NCBI GenBank assembly: GCA_963785565.1 | Contig: CAWAVV010000006.1 | Span: forward strand, 41,891 to 105,890 | DNA: 64,000 nucleotides | Direction: 5' to 3' | Source of the DNA: AP-15 sp963785565 | Lineage (GTDB): Bacteria; Pseudomonadota; Alphaproteobacteria; ATCC43930; CGMCC-115725 | In this document: positions 9,663 through 18,983 of the stretch, piece after piece | How the letters are laid out: every line of letters starts with the position of its first letter | How positions within the stretch are numbered: position 1 is the stretch's first letter | Notes under the pieces: model-generated | What the model saw: only the letters and a program-made list of their open reading frames with translations | Databases searched by the model: none | What the model was told of the DNA's origin: nothing | Program-made: the position numbers and the translations under genes

Positions 9663-10100
9663 ATGCCTCCCGCTCAATGCATATTCTGCAGCATCGCGGC
9701 CGGTGCGGCCCCGTGCCATAAGATCTACAGCGACGACGCGACCCTCGCCTTTATGGACACCAATCCGGCCAATGAGGGGCATTGCCTGGTGATCCCGAAC
9801 GCGCATTTCGACACAGTCTTCGAGATGCCGCCCGAAGCCTTTGCCGCGGTAGCGTCAACGGTCGCAAAGGTGGCGCGCGCCGTCAACGACGAGCTGCGGC
9901 CCGGCGGGCTCAGCGTACTGCAAGCCAATGGCGCGCTTGCCGGACAGACCGTGCCGCATGTTCACGTCCACATCCTGCCGCGGCAAGCGGACGACAATCT
10001 CTTGATCAATTGGGACCGGGGAAGGTCGGACAAAAAGGTCGCGGACCCTGCTCGGATCGCGGTGATCGCCGAGCGGCTGCGCTCACGCCTTCGCGGATGA
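9663..10100 (+). CDS. HIT family protein (HINT-like)
   Basis: A 145-aa histidine-triad protein. It begins CIFCSIAAG, the cysteine pair common in HINT-type members, followed by LAFMDTNPANEGHCLVIP. It carries the catalytic triad motif HVHVHILPR near residue 100. Members hydrolyse nucleoside phosphoramidates or dinucleoside polyphosphates. The ATG at 9663 is preferred over an upstream in-frame start at 9609, which would overlap the previous gene and add an unrelated leader. Confidence 0.9.
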   Translation: MPPAQCIFCSIAAGAAPCHKIYSDDATLAFMDTNPANEGHCLVIPNAHFDTVFEMPPEAFAAVASTVAKVARAVNDELRPGGLSVLQANGALAGQTVPHVHVHILPRQADDNLLINWDRGRSDKKVADPARIAVIAERLRSRLRG

Positions 10101-10148
10101 CACTGCCGAGGCCGCAATCGCCATCGGCTCGTCAAGAACCCCGAAGGC

Positions 10149-10235
10149 TGGTGCGGGCGGTCGGAATCGAACCGACACTCTGTCACCAGAACTGGATTTT
10201 GAGTCCAGCGCGTCTACCAGTTCCGCCACGCCCGC
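10149..10235 (-). tRNA. tRNA-Leu(CAA)
   Basis: The minus strand folds as a full tRNA. The seven-base acceptor stem is GCGGGCG with CGCCCGC, the anticodon loop CTCAAAA gives anticodon CAA (decodes UUG), and a long class II variable arm and a GGTTCGATTCC T-arm follow. The 3' CCA (10149-10151) is encoded. It lies between the HIT gene and the aldolase gene on the opposite strand. Confidence 0.95.
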
Positions 10236-10313
10236 ATGCCGGAGCGCGACTATAGTGGCGGCGGGCGGATGGTCAACGGCCGCTAAACCGGAGGCGTGGG
10301 TAAGGAGGTGACA

Positions 10314-11252
10314 ATGACCAAGCGGATCAATCGGGCGATCGAGCTGTTGGCCGAGGGTCAGGCGATCTACTACGTCGGCGGCCACAGCGGGCACGTGCTG
10401 ACCCGCGCGCAAGGCCGCGAGGACGCCGACACCTGGGCCGATTACATCAATGTCGGGATGGAGCACGGCTCGTTCGATATGGCGGGGCTCGCCGAATATA
10501 TGGAGGGGCTGGTTGCAGGCGGCCCGACCCACTCCGGGCATCGCACCCCGACCGTCATCGTCGAGGCCCCGGTCAACGGCACCGATGCCGCCAATGTCCG
10601 CTTTAATGCCTGGCAGTTCCGCCAAATCCTCGGCCGTGGCGTGCACGGGATCCTGATGTGCCAAGCCGAATCCGCCGACGCCGTGCGCGCCTTTGTCGAA
10701 TCCTGCCGCTACCCGCACCATTCGGCGGAGGTCGATCCCACCCTCCCATCGCCGCTCGAACGCATGCACGGCGCGGTTCGTGAGACGAAGAATGGCCTCG
10801 GCATCGGCACACGCGGGCGCGGCTCCGAGGCGACCGCGGCGCCGATTTGGGGCATTTCGGCCGAGGAATATCTGGAACGCTGCGACCCCTGGCCGCTCGA
10901 TCCGCATGGCGAACTGCTGCTCGGGGTCAAGCTCGAATCGCCCGAGGGCATCGCCAATTGCGAAGCCATCCTTGCGGTGCCGGGGCTTGGCTTTGCCGAA
11001 TTGGGGCCGGGCGATCTGGGCCTGTCGCTCGGCTATGTCGCGGTCCCGCGCGAACCTTATCCGGCCGCAATGCGCGAGGCGCGGCAGCGCGTCTTTGCCG
11101 CCTGCCAGAGAAACGGTATCGCCTTTCTCGAGACCTGCTCGCCCGAGAACATCGCCGCCAAGCTCGACGAGGGGGTGCGGGTCATCGCCGGCCACCGCGA
11201 AGAGACCGCCACCATCGGCCGCGCCCATCAGCACCGCACGATGCCGGCTTAA
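10314..11252 (+). CDS. HpcH/HpaI aldolase/citrate lyase family protein
   Basis: A 312-aa TIM-barrel class II pyruvate-type aldolase. Recognisable parts are YYVGGHSGHVLTRAQ near the N-terminus, the barrel segments TVIVEAPVNG and GILMCQAES, the metal/substrate strand LLLGVKLESPEG with its Glu, and FAELGPGDLGLSLG, matching the G-x-x-DL strand of HpaI enzymes. The ATG at 10314 follows a near-perfect AAGGAGGTGACA; an upstream GTG at 10296 would waste that site. A luciferase-like gene follows 98 bp downstream in the same direction. Expected chemistry is reversible cleavage of a hydroxy-oxo acid to pyruvate plus aldehyde; the real substrate is unknown. Confidence 0.87.
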   Translation: MTKRINRAIELLAEGQAIYYVGGHSGHVLTRAQGREDADTWADYINVGMEHGSFDMAGLAEYMEGLVAGGPTHSGHRTPTVIVEAPVNGTDAANVRFNAWQFRQILGRGVHGILMCQAESADAVRAFVESCRYPHHSAEVDPTLPSPLERMHGAVRETKNGLGIGTRGRGSEATAAPIWGISAEEYLERCDPWPLDPHGELLLGVKLESPEGIANCEAILAVPGLGFAELGPGDLGLSLGYVAVPREPYPAAMREARQRVFAACQRNGIAFLETCSPENIAAKLDEGVRVIAGHREETATIGRAHQHRTMPA

Positions 11253-11350
11253 CCACGGACGACGCCGGCCGCGAAGGCAGTCGGGCTCGCACGCGGTGCA
11301 GGCGCCGGTTAGACTGCGCGCCACCCGACCGACAGCCCGGAGGACAAATA

Positions 11351-12436
11351 ATGGAGTACGGCCTGTTTACGATGCCCTCGCACCCGCCGGAACGCGGCCT
11401 TTACGACGGGCATCGCTGGGATCTCGACACCCTGCGCTGGGCCGACGAGCTCGGCTTCTCCGAGGCGTGGATCGGCGAGCACCATACCGCCCCGTGGGAG
11501 CCGCATCCCGCACCCGACCTGCTGATCGCCCAGGCGCTGATGCAGACCAAGCAGATCCGGCTCGCCCCCGGCGGCTTTCTGTTGCCCTACCACCACCCGG
11601 CCGAACTGGCCAATCGCGTTGCGATGCTCGACCACATGGCGCAGGGCCGGCTGAATTTCGGCGTCGCCGCCAGCGGGCTGCCGAGCGATTGGGCGATGTT
11701 CAACGTCGACGGCATGGCGGGTCAGCATCGCGAGATGACCCGCGAGGCGCTCGACATCATCCTTAGGCTGTGGACCGAGGAAGAGCCGTTCGATTATCCC
11801 GGCAAATATTGGCAGGTCAGCAAGACCGATCTGATGCTGCGGACCCTACGGCCGCACATCAAACCGCTGCAAAAGCCGTATCCGCCGATCGGGGTCGCTG
11901 GCGTCAGCAAGGGTTCGGACACCTTGAAGCTCGCAGGAGAACGCGGCTTTCTGCCGATGAGCTTGAACCTCAACCCGACTTATGTCGCCAGCCATTGGGA
12001 ATCGGTCGAAGAGGGCGCGCGCCGCACCGGGCGCACGCCGCGACGCGCCGATTGGCGGCTGGTCCGCGAAATCTTCGTCGCCGATACCGATGCCGAAGCT
12101 TGGCGCCTGTCGGTTGACGGTATGATGGGCCGGATGATGCGCGAATATTTCTTGCCGTTGTTGACCGATGTCGGCGTCATCCAATTCCTCAAGCATGATC
12201 CCGACGTGCCGGACAGCGACATCACCCCGGAATATTGCGGTCGACACAACTGGCTGATCGGGTCGCCCGCGACCGTGGTCGAAAAGATCGAGCGGATGTA
12301 CGACGAGGTCGGCGGGTTCGGCTCGCTGCTGCTGTTCTGTTTCGACTACAGCGGAAATCCCGAAGCTTGGCACGAGTCAATGCGGCTGCTCGCGCAGGAA
12401 GTAATACCCAAGGTCGCACACCTGTTGCCCGATTGA
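11351..12436 (+). CDS. LLM-class flavin-dependent oxidoreductase
   Basis: A 361-aa luciferase-like monooxygenase with MEYGLFTMP at the start, WIGEHHTAPWEPHP near residue 40, the HHPAELANRVAMLDHMAQGR helix, and a long C-terminal helical region. The WIGEHH segment places it near the limonene 1,2-monooxygenase/alkanal group rather than with the enzyme at 8590. CGGAGGACAAATA precedes the ATG. The following GNAT gene starts six bases after its stop, suggesting cotranscription. Confidence 0.9.
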   Translation: MEYGLFTMPSHPPERGLYDGHRWDLDTLRWADELGFSEAWIGEHHTAPWEPHPAPDLLIAQALMQTKQIRLAPGGFLLPYHHPAELANRVAMLDHMAQGRLNFGVAASGLPSDWAMFNVDGMAGQHREMTREALDIILRLWTEEEPFDYPGKYWQVSKTDLMLRTLRPHIKPLQKPYPPIGVAGVSKGSDTLKLAGERGFLPMSLNLNPTYVASHWESVEEGARRTGRTPRRADWRLVREIFVADTDAEAWRLSVDGMMGRMMREYFLPLLTDVGVIQFLKHDPDVPDSDITPEYCGRHNWLIGSPATVVEKIERMYDEVGGFGSLLLFCFDYSGNPEAWHESMRLLAQEVIPKVAHLLPD

Positions 12437-12442
12437 TCCCCA

Positions 12443-12949
12443 TTGCCGATCGAGATTCGCGCCGCGGTCGCCGCTGATGCCCTCGCCGCCTGCGAGGTGC
12501 TCAGGCGGTCGATCTCCGAGCTGTGCGTAGCCGATCACGGCAATGAACCCGCGATTCTCGGGCGATGGCTCGCCAACAAGACTCCGGAAATCATCGCCTC
12601 GTGGATCGCCCGCTCGGATAATTCGGTACTCGTGGCCGTCGAAGGCGGCACGATTCTCGCGATCGGCTCAGTCACCGACGCAGGAGAAATCACCCTCTGC
12701 TACGTCTCCCCGGATGCGCGGTTTCGCGGCATCAGCCGGGCCCTGCTTCGCGCTCTCGAAACCCGCGCCGCCGAGCGCGGCAACAAGCGCTGCACATTGC
12801 ACAGCACCGTGACCGCCCGGCGCTTCTACCGCGCCGCCGGCTACAACGAGGACGGCCCGCCGGATGGGAAGTTCGGGGCGCGCGGCGGCTACCCGATGTC
12901 GAAGCAGCTGGTCGGGCGGGCGGTTGTTCTGGGCTGCCCGCGAATTTAG
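12443..12949 (+). CDS. GNAT family N-acetyltransferase
   Basis: A 168-aa acetyltransferase with a GNAT fold. It has an N-terminal IEIRAAVAADALAAC strand-helix, a central strand LAIGSVTDAGEITLCYVSP, the acetyl-CoA pyrophosphate loop RFRGISRALL, and FYRAAGYNEDG near the C-terminus. The only start fitting the fold is TTG at 12443 with no clear ribosome binding site, which suits translational coupling to the gene ending at 12436. The acceptor substrate is unknown. Confidence 0.8.
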   Translation: MPIEIRAAVAADALAACEVLRRSISELCVADHGNEPAILGRWLANKTPEIIASWIARSDNSVLVAVEGGTILAIGSVTDAGEITLCYVSPDARFRGISRALLRALETRAAERGNKRCTLHSTVTARRFYRAAGYNEDGPPDGKFGARGGYPMSKQLVGRAVVLGCPRI

Positions 12950-12979
12950 GCGCCGAGTTCGCCGACTGCGGGGCGGGCG

Positions 12980-13351
12980 TTACAGCCCCTCTTCTCCTGG
13001 CAAAGGTGCGTTGCTCAAAATCGCCCGCAGCTGATCGGGCGGCACCGTTCCGGCCATATTCTGCCGGTATTGATCGTAGGCGCGTTGGCCGCCGGCATAA
13101 ATGCAAGCGCAGGCGGTCGGATCGGCGTATAAATATTTCACGCTGCCGTTCGAATTGCGCAACACGAAATGGTGGGGCGGCAGCGACTTCAGCGCGGCGA
13201 TCCGTTGCGGACTGTCGGCTTGCCGCCTCACAAAACCGGCCTCGGCGAGCTGGTCACCCGCCGTCGGCGCCGCCTCGTCGGAATTTGCGCAGGCTGCAGC
13301 CAAAAGGGCTATGCCGACAATCGCGACTGCCCACTGGGAAGATCCTTTCAT
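12980..13351 (-). CDS. Putative lipoprotein, unknown function
   Basis: A 123-aa protein with an N-terminal hydrophobic segment ending in a lipobox (LLAAAC, Cys about residue 21), so it should be lipidated and held at the membrane facing the periplasm. The mature part has QRIAALKSLPPHHFVL and a Cys-rich DPTACACIYAG stretch, which is conserved-looking but not assigned by me. AAAGGAG precedes the ATG. It shares strand with the helicase gene but is transcribed upstream of nothing obvious. Confidence 0.75.
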   Translation of the reverse strand: MKGSSQWAVAIVGIALLAAACANSDEAAPTAGDQLAEAGFVRRQADSPQRIAALKSLPPHHFVLRNSNGSVKYLYADPTACACIYAGGQRAYDQYRQNMAGTVPPDQLRAILSNAPLPGEEGL

Positions 13352-13477
13352 CAGCGAAGCTCCTTTTACGCCGCCGACGCCGGCAGGCTGCCGATGCTAG
13401 TCTAGCATAGGCATCAGCGCGGTTGCGGAAGCGGCGGACGCCGTTGCCGATTTCGCTGCCCGTCGCCGCCGAACCGC

Positions 13478-14656
13478 TCAGGCGGCGCGCCGTCGTCCAG
13501 GCTGCGGCGCTGGGGTCGCGGCGCGGAACGGATGTTCGGCGGCGACCGGCACCTTGCGGCCGATCAGACGCTCGATGTCCTTCAGATAGGCGCGCTCCTC
13601 GGTATCGCATAGCGAGATCGCTGCGCCCGTAGCGCCGGCGCGCGCGGTGCGGCCGATACGGTGAACGTAGGTTTCGGGGACATTCGGCAATTCGTAATTC
13701 ACCACGTGGCTGATCGCGTCGATGTCGATGCCGCGCGCGGCGATGTCGGTGGCGACCAGCACGCGCACCGCGCCGGCGCGGAAATCCTCGAGCGCTCGCT
13801 GACGGGCGCTTTGAGACTTGTTGCCGTGGATCGCTTCGGCGCCGAACCCGGCGCGGACGAGCTGCTCGGCGAGCCGGTTGGCGGTATGCTTGGTCCGGGT
13901 GAAGACCAGCACGCGGGAGAGCGCCGGGTCACGCAGGATTGCGCACAGCAATGCCCGCTTGTCGGCGCGCTCGACGAACATGACGAGCTGATCGGTCCGT
14001 TCGACGGTCGATGCCGCCGGGGTGACCTCGACCCGTACCGGGGCGTCGAGGATCGCGGACGCGAGCCGGGCGATGTCGGGCGGCATCGTCGCCGAGAACA
14101 GCAAGGTTTGGCGCCGGCTCGGCAGCGTCGCGACGATCTTTTTGACGTCGCGAATAAAGCCCATGTCGAGCATCCGGTCAGCTTCGTCGAGCACGAATGT
14201 CTCGACACGATCGAGCCTGATATGACCTTGCCCGATCAGGTCGAGCAGGCGCCCCGGCGTCGCCACCAGGATATCGACGCCGCGCGTCATCGCGGCGACC
14301 TGTGGCACCTGGCCGACGCCGCCGAATATCACTGTCGCGCGCAGCCCGAGATGCCGCCCATAAGCGCGGAAACTGTCGCGAATCTGCAGCGCCAGCTCGC
14401 GCGTCGGCGTCAGCACCAGACAGCGTGCGGTCTTGCGCGCGAGCGCCGGCGGATGCCCGGCGGCGAGCCGTTGGAGAATCGGCAGCGCAAAGGCGGCCGT
14501 CTTGCCGGTGCCGGTCTGGGCAATTCCCAGCAGGTCGCGGCCGGCGAGAAGGTGCGGGATCGCCTGCGCCTGGATCGGGGTCGGCGCGGCATAGCCTTCC
14601 TCGGCAAGCGCCCGCCGAACCGGTTCGACGAGCGCAAGGTCTTGAAATTTGATCAC
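13478..14656 (-). CDS. rhlE: DEAD-box ATP-dependent RNA helicase (RhlE-type)
   Basis: A 392-aa helicase core with all motifs in order: Q motif (PTPIQAQAIP), motif I AQTGTGKT, Ia PTRELALQI, II DEAD, III SAT, and VI HRIGRTARAG. The short C-terminal tail is basic and ends GRRRAA. The role is RNA unwinding in ribosome assembly or mRNA decay. The start is taken as GTG at 14656 because the product then begins MIKFQDL like close relatives; the upstream 73-codon in-frame extension to 14875 looks non-coding. A long untranslated leader is therefore likely, as is common for cold-inducible helicases. Confidence 0.9.
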   Translation of the reverse strand: MIKFQDLALVEPVRRALAEEGYAAPTPIQAQAIPHLLAGRDLLGIAQTGTGKTAAFALPILQRLAAGHPPALARKTARCLVLTPTRELALQIRDSFRAYGRHLGLRATVIFGGVGQVPQVAAMTRGVDILVATPGRLLDLIGQGHIRLDRVETFVLDEADRMLDMGFIRDVKKIVATLPSRRQTLLFSATMPPDIARLASAILDAPVRVEVTPAASTVERTDQLVMFVERADKRALLCAILRDPALSRVLVFTRTKHTANRLAEQLVRAGFGAEAIHGNKSQSARQRALEDFRAGAVRVLVATDIAARGIDIDAISHVVNYELPNVPETYVHRIGRTARAGATGAAISLCDTEERAYLKDIERLIGRKVPVAAEHPFRAATPAPQPGRRRAA

Positions 14657-15153
14657 GTATTTTAATTCTTTCTTGTTCGACGGCCGGCCAAATTGGCTGC
14701 GCATCCAAACTGGCGGATGCGCCGCACCGGGTATGTCGGGGGATGATGATGGGCTTTTCGCAGGGCAGCTTTCGCCCGTTCTGCGGCGGTTTAAGGGTTC
14801 CGTCCGGAATGGCTGCTGCAATTTCTCCTGCAAATCGAGCATGATGCTCTGACAAGGCAGATGCGCCGCCCCCATCTCAAAGTCAAGCTGCGCTCTCGAT
14901 CGACCCCCATGCGCCGCCGTGGTTGCGCGTCATGCGGGGATGAGGCAAGCTGCCGCGGCCTAAGGACGTGAATGCCTCGCAATGCCACCCCGTATGCGCA
15001 AGGCTGACCGAGCAAGAAGGAAGATGACGACGGGTCTAAGCCCGACTATAAGGCCGCGCCTATGGTTGGGCCAACTTGCACTCAGACCGGGCGGACAGAG
15101 GCGACAAGGATAAGGCCGGATCGGGCATCGCCCCGTTCGCCAGGAGGAGCCTA
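14657..15153. other. 497-bp divergent intergenic region
   Basis: This spacer lies between the helicase gene (minus) and the oxidoreductase operon (plus). It must hold both promoters and a long helicase leader. AGGAGGAG at 15142-15149 is the ribosome binding site for the GTG start at 15154. I see no convincing gene, although open frames run through it on both strands, and no clear riboswitch or terminator. Confidence 0.6.
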
Positions 15154-16947
15154 GTGCAGCCGACCGATATCAGCGTCCCCGACTATTTTCACAAAGTCGT
15201 CGATTGCCAATGGGCGTGCCCGGCTCATACGCCGGTGCCGGAATACATCCGCATGGTTGCCGACCGGCGCTATACCGATGCGTTTATGGTTAATTGGTAC
15301 TCGAATGTCTTTCCGGGCATTCTCGGGCGCACCTGCGACCGCCCGTGCGAACCCGCCTGCCGGCGCGGCCGAGTCGAGGACGACGAGCAGCCGGTGGCGA
15401 TCTGCCGGCTGAAGCGCGTCGCCGCCGACAACAAGGGCGACATCACCCCCTATCTGCCGGCCATTCCCCGTGAGAAAAACGGCAAGCGGATCGCCCTGGT
15501 CGGCGCCGGCCCGGCCTCTTTGACGGTCGCCCGCGATCTCCTGCCGCTCGGCTATAACTGTGTGATGTTCGACGGCGACGCCAAGGGCGGCGGCATGATG
15601 CGCTCGCAGATCCCGCGCTTCCGCCTGCCCGAACGGGTGACTGACGAAGAGGTCGATCTGATCCTCGAGATGGGGGTCGAGGCGCGTTTCGGGGAACCCG
15701 TCCGCAGCCTCAAAGCATTGCTCGCCGAAGATTGGGACGCGGTATTCGTCGGTTGCGGCGCGCCGCGCGGGCGCGATCTCGACATCCCCGGACGCCAGGA
15801 GACATTAGCCAATGTCCATATTGGCATCGACTGGCTGTCCAGCGTCTCGTTCGGCCATATCGACAAGATCGGGCGCCGCGTCGTCGTCCTCGGCGGCGGC
15901 AATACGGCGATGGATTGCTGCCGCTCGTCGCGCCGGCTCGGCGGCGAGGAGGTCACCGTCGTCGTGCGCAGCGGGTTTGACGAAATGAAGGCGTCGCCCT
16001 GGGAAAAAGAGGACGCAACGCATGAAGGCATCCCGATCCTCAACTGGCTGGTGCCGAAAGAGTTCACCCACGACCGCGGCGACCTGACCGGGGTTCTGTT
16101 TGAAAAGGTCAAGGCGGAATACGACGCCCGCGGCCGCCGCAACCTGGTCCCGACCGGCGAGCCCGAAATCCATATCGCGTGCGACGACGTGCTGATCGCG
16201 GTCGGCCAGGAGAACGCGTTTCCGTGGATCGAGCGCGACATCGGCATTGAATTCGACCGCTGGGACATGCCCAAGGTCGACCCGAAGACGATGCAGTCGA
16301 CCTTGCCCGAGGTGTTCTTTGGTGGCGACGCCGCCTTTGGTCCCAAAAACATCATCTGGGCGGTCGCGCACGGCCACGATGCCGCGATTTCGATCGACAA
16401 ATTGTGCCATGGCGAGGATGTCGGCGACCGGCCGCCTCCGGGCGTGACCTTGGTCAGCCAGAAGATGGGCATCCACGAATGGAGCTACGACAACGACATT
16501 TCGAACGATGTGCGTTATCGGGTGCCGCTCCGGGACAAGGCGGTGGCGCTCGCCGACATCCGGGTCGAGGTCGAACTTGGCTACGACGAGAAGCTCGGCT
16601 ATCTCGAGGCCGAGCGCTGCCTGAACTGCGACGTGCAGACCGTGTTCATCGGTCAGCTGTGCATCGAATGCGACGCCTGCGTCGACATTTGCCCGATGGA
16701 TTGCATCACCTTTACCGACGACGGCAGCGAAGATGAGTTGCGCGGGCGGCTGACGGCCCCGGCCCTCAACCTCGAACAGGACCTCTATATCGGCAATTCG
16801 CTGAAGACCGGGCGGATCATGGTCAAGGACGAGGATGTCTGCCTGCATTGCGGCCTGTGCGCCGAGCGCTGCCCGACAGGGGCATGGGACATGCGCAAAT
16901 TCCTCCTCGACATGACCCAGGCCGGACCGGCATGCCGCAGCCGCTGA
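15154..16947 (+). CDS. korC: GltD-like FAD/Fe-S NAD(P)H subunit of 2-oxoacid oxidoreductase (KorC-like)
   Basis: A 597-aa flavoprotein. An N-terminal Fe-S region (CQWACPAHTPVP; CDRPCEPAC) precedes two Rossmann folds (LVGAGPAS for FAD; VVLGGGNTAMD for NADPH) as in the glutamate synthase small subunit. The last 110 residues form a two-cluster ferredoxin (CIECDACVDICPMDC; CLHCGLCAERCP). It starts at GTG 15154 behind AGGAGG; a TTG at 15076 is an inferior choice. Followed directly by alpha and beta subunits, it probably passes electrons from the oxoacid to NADP+. This resembles the three-subunit 2-oxoglutarate:NADP+ oxidoreductase described from Azoarcus evansii. Confidence 0.85.
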   Translation: MQPTDISVPDYFHKVVDCQWACPAHTPVPEYIRMVADRRYTDAFMVNWYSNVFPGILGRTCDRPCEPACRRGRVEDDEQPVAICRLKRVAADNKGDITPYLPAIPREKNGKRIALVGAGPASLTVARDLLPLGYNCVMFDGDAKGGGMMRSQIPRFRLPERVTDEEVDLILEMGVEARFGEPVRSLKALLAEDWDAVFVGCGAPRGRDLDIPGRQETLANVHIGIDWLSSVSFGHIDKIGRRVVVLGGGNTAMDCCRSSRRLGGEEVTVVVRSGFDEMKASPWEKEDATHEGIPILNWLVPKEFTHDRGDLTGVLFEKVKAEYDARGRRNLVPTGEPEIHIACDDVLIAVGQENAFPWIERDIGIEFDRWDMPKVDPKTMQSTLPEVFFGGDAAFGPKNIIWAVAHGHDAAISIDKLCHGEDVGDRPPPGVTLVSQKMGIHEWSYDNDISNDVRYRVPLRDKAVALADIRVEVELGYDEKLGYLEAERCLNCDVQTVFIGQLCIECDACVDICPMDCITFTDDGSEDELRGRLTAPALNLEQDLYIGNSLKTGRIMVKDEDVCLHCGLCAERCPTGAWDMRKFLLDMTQAGPACRSR

Positions 16948-17065
16948 ATAATCAAAGCTTCAACGCGAAGAGCGCAATGGATGCGCGATGGACGCGAAGG
17001 AACAGAAAGCCCGGCGTCCGAGGCGCGACCTCGGCGCCCACTGCGCTAAAGAGTCCTTCAGAGGA

Positions 17066-18925
17066 ATGAACGTGGACGAATCGAGCCGACAACACATCGA
17101 AAGCGTCAACGACTTCGTCGTCAAATTCGCCAACGTCAACGGATCGGGCTCGGCCAGCGCCAATGCGCTGTTCGCCAAGTCGATCCTGCGGATGGGAATA
17201 CCGGCGAGCTCGCGCAATATCTTCCCCTCGAACATCCAGGGGCTGCCGACTTGGTTCGAGGTGCGGGTCAACGACAAGGGCCATCTCGGCCGCCGCGGTG
17301 GGGTCGATATGATGGTCGCGATGAACCCGCAGACCTGGGACGAGGACATCGCCGAGATCGAGCCCGGCGGCTATCTGTTCTACGACGCGACCAAGCCCTT
17401 GCCGCCATGGAAATTCCGCGAGGACATCACCGTCATCGGCGCGCCGCTGACCGCGATCTCCAACCGCGAATACAATGATGCGCGCCAGCGCCAGCTGTTC
17501 AAGAACATCATTTATTTGGGCGCGTTGTCGGCACTGCTGAACATGGACGTGGCGGCGATCGAAAAGCTGATCGCCGAACAGTTCCGCGGCAAGGATACCC
17601 TGATCCGGCCCAATCTGCGCGCGCTCAATTTCGGTCGCGACTGGGCATTGGCCGAGCAAGAATGCCCGATCGGGCTGCATCTGGAGCGCTCTGACAAGGT
17701 TGGCGACCGCATCTTTATCAACGGTAACGATGCCGCCGCGCTGGGCTGCGTCTATGGTGGGGCGACGGTTGCCGCGTGGTATCCGATCACTCCCTCCTCC
17801 TCGCTCGCCGAGGCTTTCGCTAACCATTGCCGACGCTACCGCATCGATCCCGAGACCAAGAAAAAACGCTATGCGATCATCCAGGCCGAGGATGAGCTCT
17901 CCTCGATCGGCATGGTCATCGGCGCTGCCTGGAATGGCGCCCGCGCCTTTACCGCGACCTCGGGCCCCGGCATTTCGCTGATGCAGGAATTCATCGGCCT
18001 CGCCTATTTCGCCGAGATCCCGGCGGTGATCTTCGACGTTCAGCGCGGCAGCCCGTCGACCGGCATGCCGACCCGCACCCAACAGGCCGACATCCTGTCC
18101 TGCGCCCATGCTTCGCATGGCGACACTAAGCATGTGCTGCTGTTCCCCGAGGATCCGCACGAAGCCTTTGCCTTTGCCGCCGAAGCGTTCGATCTCGCCG
18201 ACCGGCTGCAGACCCCGGTCTTCGTCATGCTCGATCTCGACATCGGCATGAACGACTGGCTCGTCGAGCCGCTCGCCTGGGACGTGAACCGCGCTTTCGA
18301 CCGCGGTAAGGTCATGACCGCCGAACAGCTCGAAGCAGGCGTCGATTTCGGCCGCTACCTCGATGTCGACGGCGACGGCATCCCCTACCGCACCCTACCC
18401 GGCACCCATCCGACGCGCGGCGCCTTTTTCACCCGCGGCACCACCAAGGACCGCTATGCGCGCTACTCCGAGGAGGGGCCGGATTACGTCGACAATATGC
18501 AGCGCCTGCTGCACAAATTCGAGACTGCCAAGCGCTTGGTGCCGCCCCCGATCAGGCGCCCGGCGCGTGAGCCGACCCGCTATGGCGCCGTTTATTTCGG
18601 CTCGACCACATCCGCCATGATCGAAGCGCTCGAAGCGCTCGAAGAGCGGGGCATCCACTTAGACACCCTGCGCGTGCGCGCCTATCCGTTCCATGACGAC
18701 GTGCTCGATTTCGTCGCCGCCCACGACCGCATCTTCCTCGTCGAGCAAAACCGTGACGCCCAGCTGCGCAGTCTCTTGATCAACGACGGCGATATCGATC
18801 CGGCCCGTCTGGTCCCGATCCTGCACTATGACGGAACACCGATCACCGCCCGCTTTATCGTCAAGGCGATCGGCGACATGCTCGAAATCGTCACCCTCGC
18901 CCCGTTGCGTAAGGCGCTGCCGTGA
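17066..18925 (+). CDS. korA: 2-oxoacid:acceptor oxidoreductase, fused gamma-alpha subunit (KorA)
   Basis: A protein of about 619 aa. The first 190 residues are the gamma domain (VNGSGSASANALFAKSIL), with CoA and subunit contacts. The rest is the alpha domain, with YPITPSSSLAE, TATSGPGISLMQE and RGSPSTGMPTRTQQAD, the last being the typical KorA loop. Together with the beta subunit it oxidises a 2-oxoacid and CoA to acyl-CoA plus CO2. The start is ATG 17066 or GTG 17072; GAGGA at 17061 fits the GTG better, so the true start may be six bases later. It lies 118 bp after the flavin subunit. Confidence 0.92.
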   Translation: MNVDESSRQHIESVNDFVVKFANVNGSGSASANALFAKSILRMGIPASSRNIFPSNIQGLPTWFEVRVNDKGHLGRRGGVDMMVAMNPQTWDEDIAEIEPGGYLFYDATKPLPPWKFREDITVIGAPLTAISNREYNDARQRQLFKNIIYLGALSALLNMDVAAIEKLIAEQFRGKDTLIRPNLRALNFGRDWALAEQECPIGLHLERSDKVGDRIFINGNDAAALGCVYGGATVAAWYPITPSSSLAEAFANHCRRYRIDPETKKKRYAIIQAEDELSSIGMVIGAAWNGARAFTATSGPGISLMQEFIGLAYFAEIPAVIFDVQRGSPSTGMPTRTQQADILSCAHASHGDTKHVLLFPEDPHEAFAFAAEAFDLADRLQTPVFVMLDLDIGMNDWLVEPLAWDVNRAFDRGKVMTAEQLEAGVDFGRYLDVDGDGIPYRTLPGTHPTRGAFFTRGTTKDRYARYSEEGPDYVDNMQRLLHKFETAKRLVPPPIRRPAREPTRYGAVYFGSTTSAMIEALEALEERGIHLDTLRVRAYPFHDDVLDFVAAHDRIFLVEQNRDAQLRSLLINDGDIDPARLVPILHYDGTPITARFIVKAIGDMLEIVTLAPLRKALP

Positions 18926-18983
18926 CCCCTCTCTTTCCCGTCATTCCTGCGCCGAGATCCTTTCCTTCCCTCCCGAGGTCCGC

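Noticed and set aside
14657..14875. N-terminal extension of the RNA helicase
   Set aside because: The extra 73 codons have no helicase character, and relatives start at the MIKFQDL position supplied by GTG 14656.
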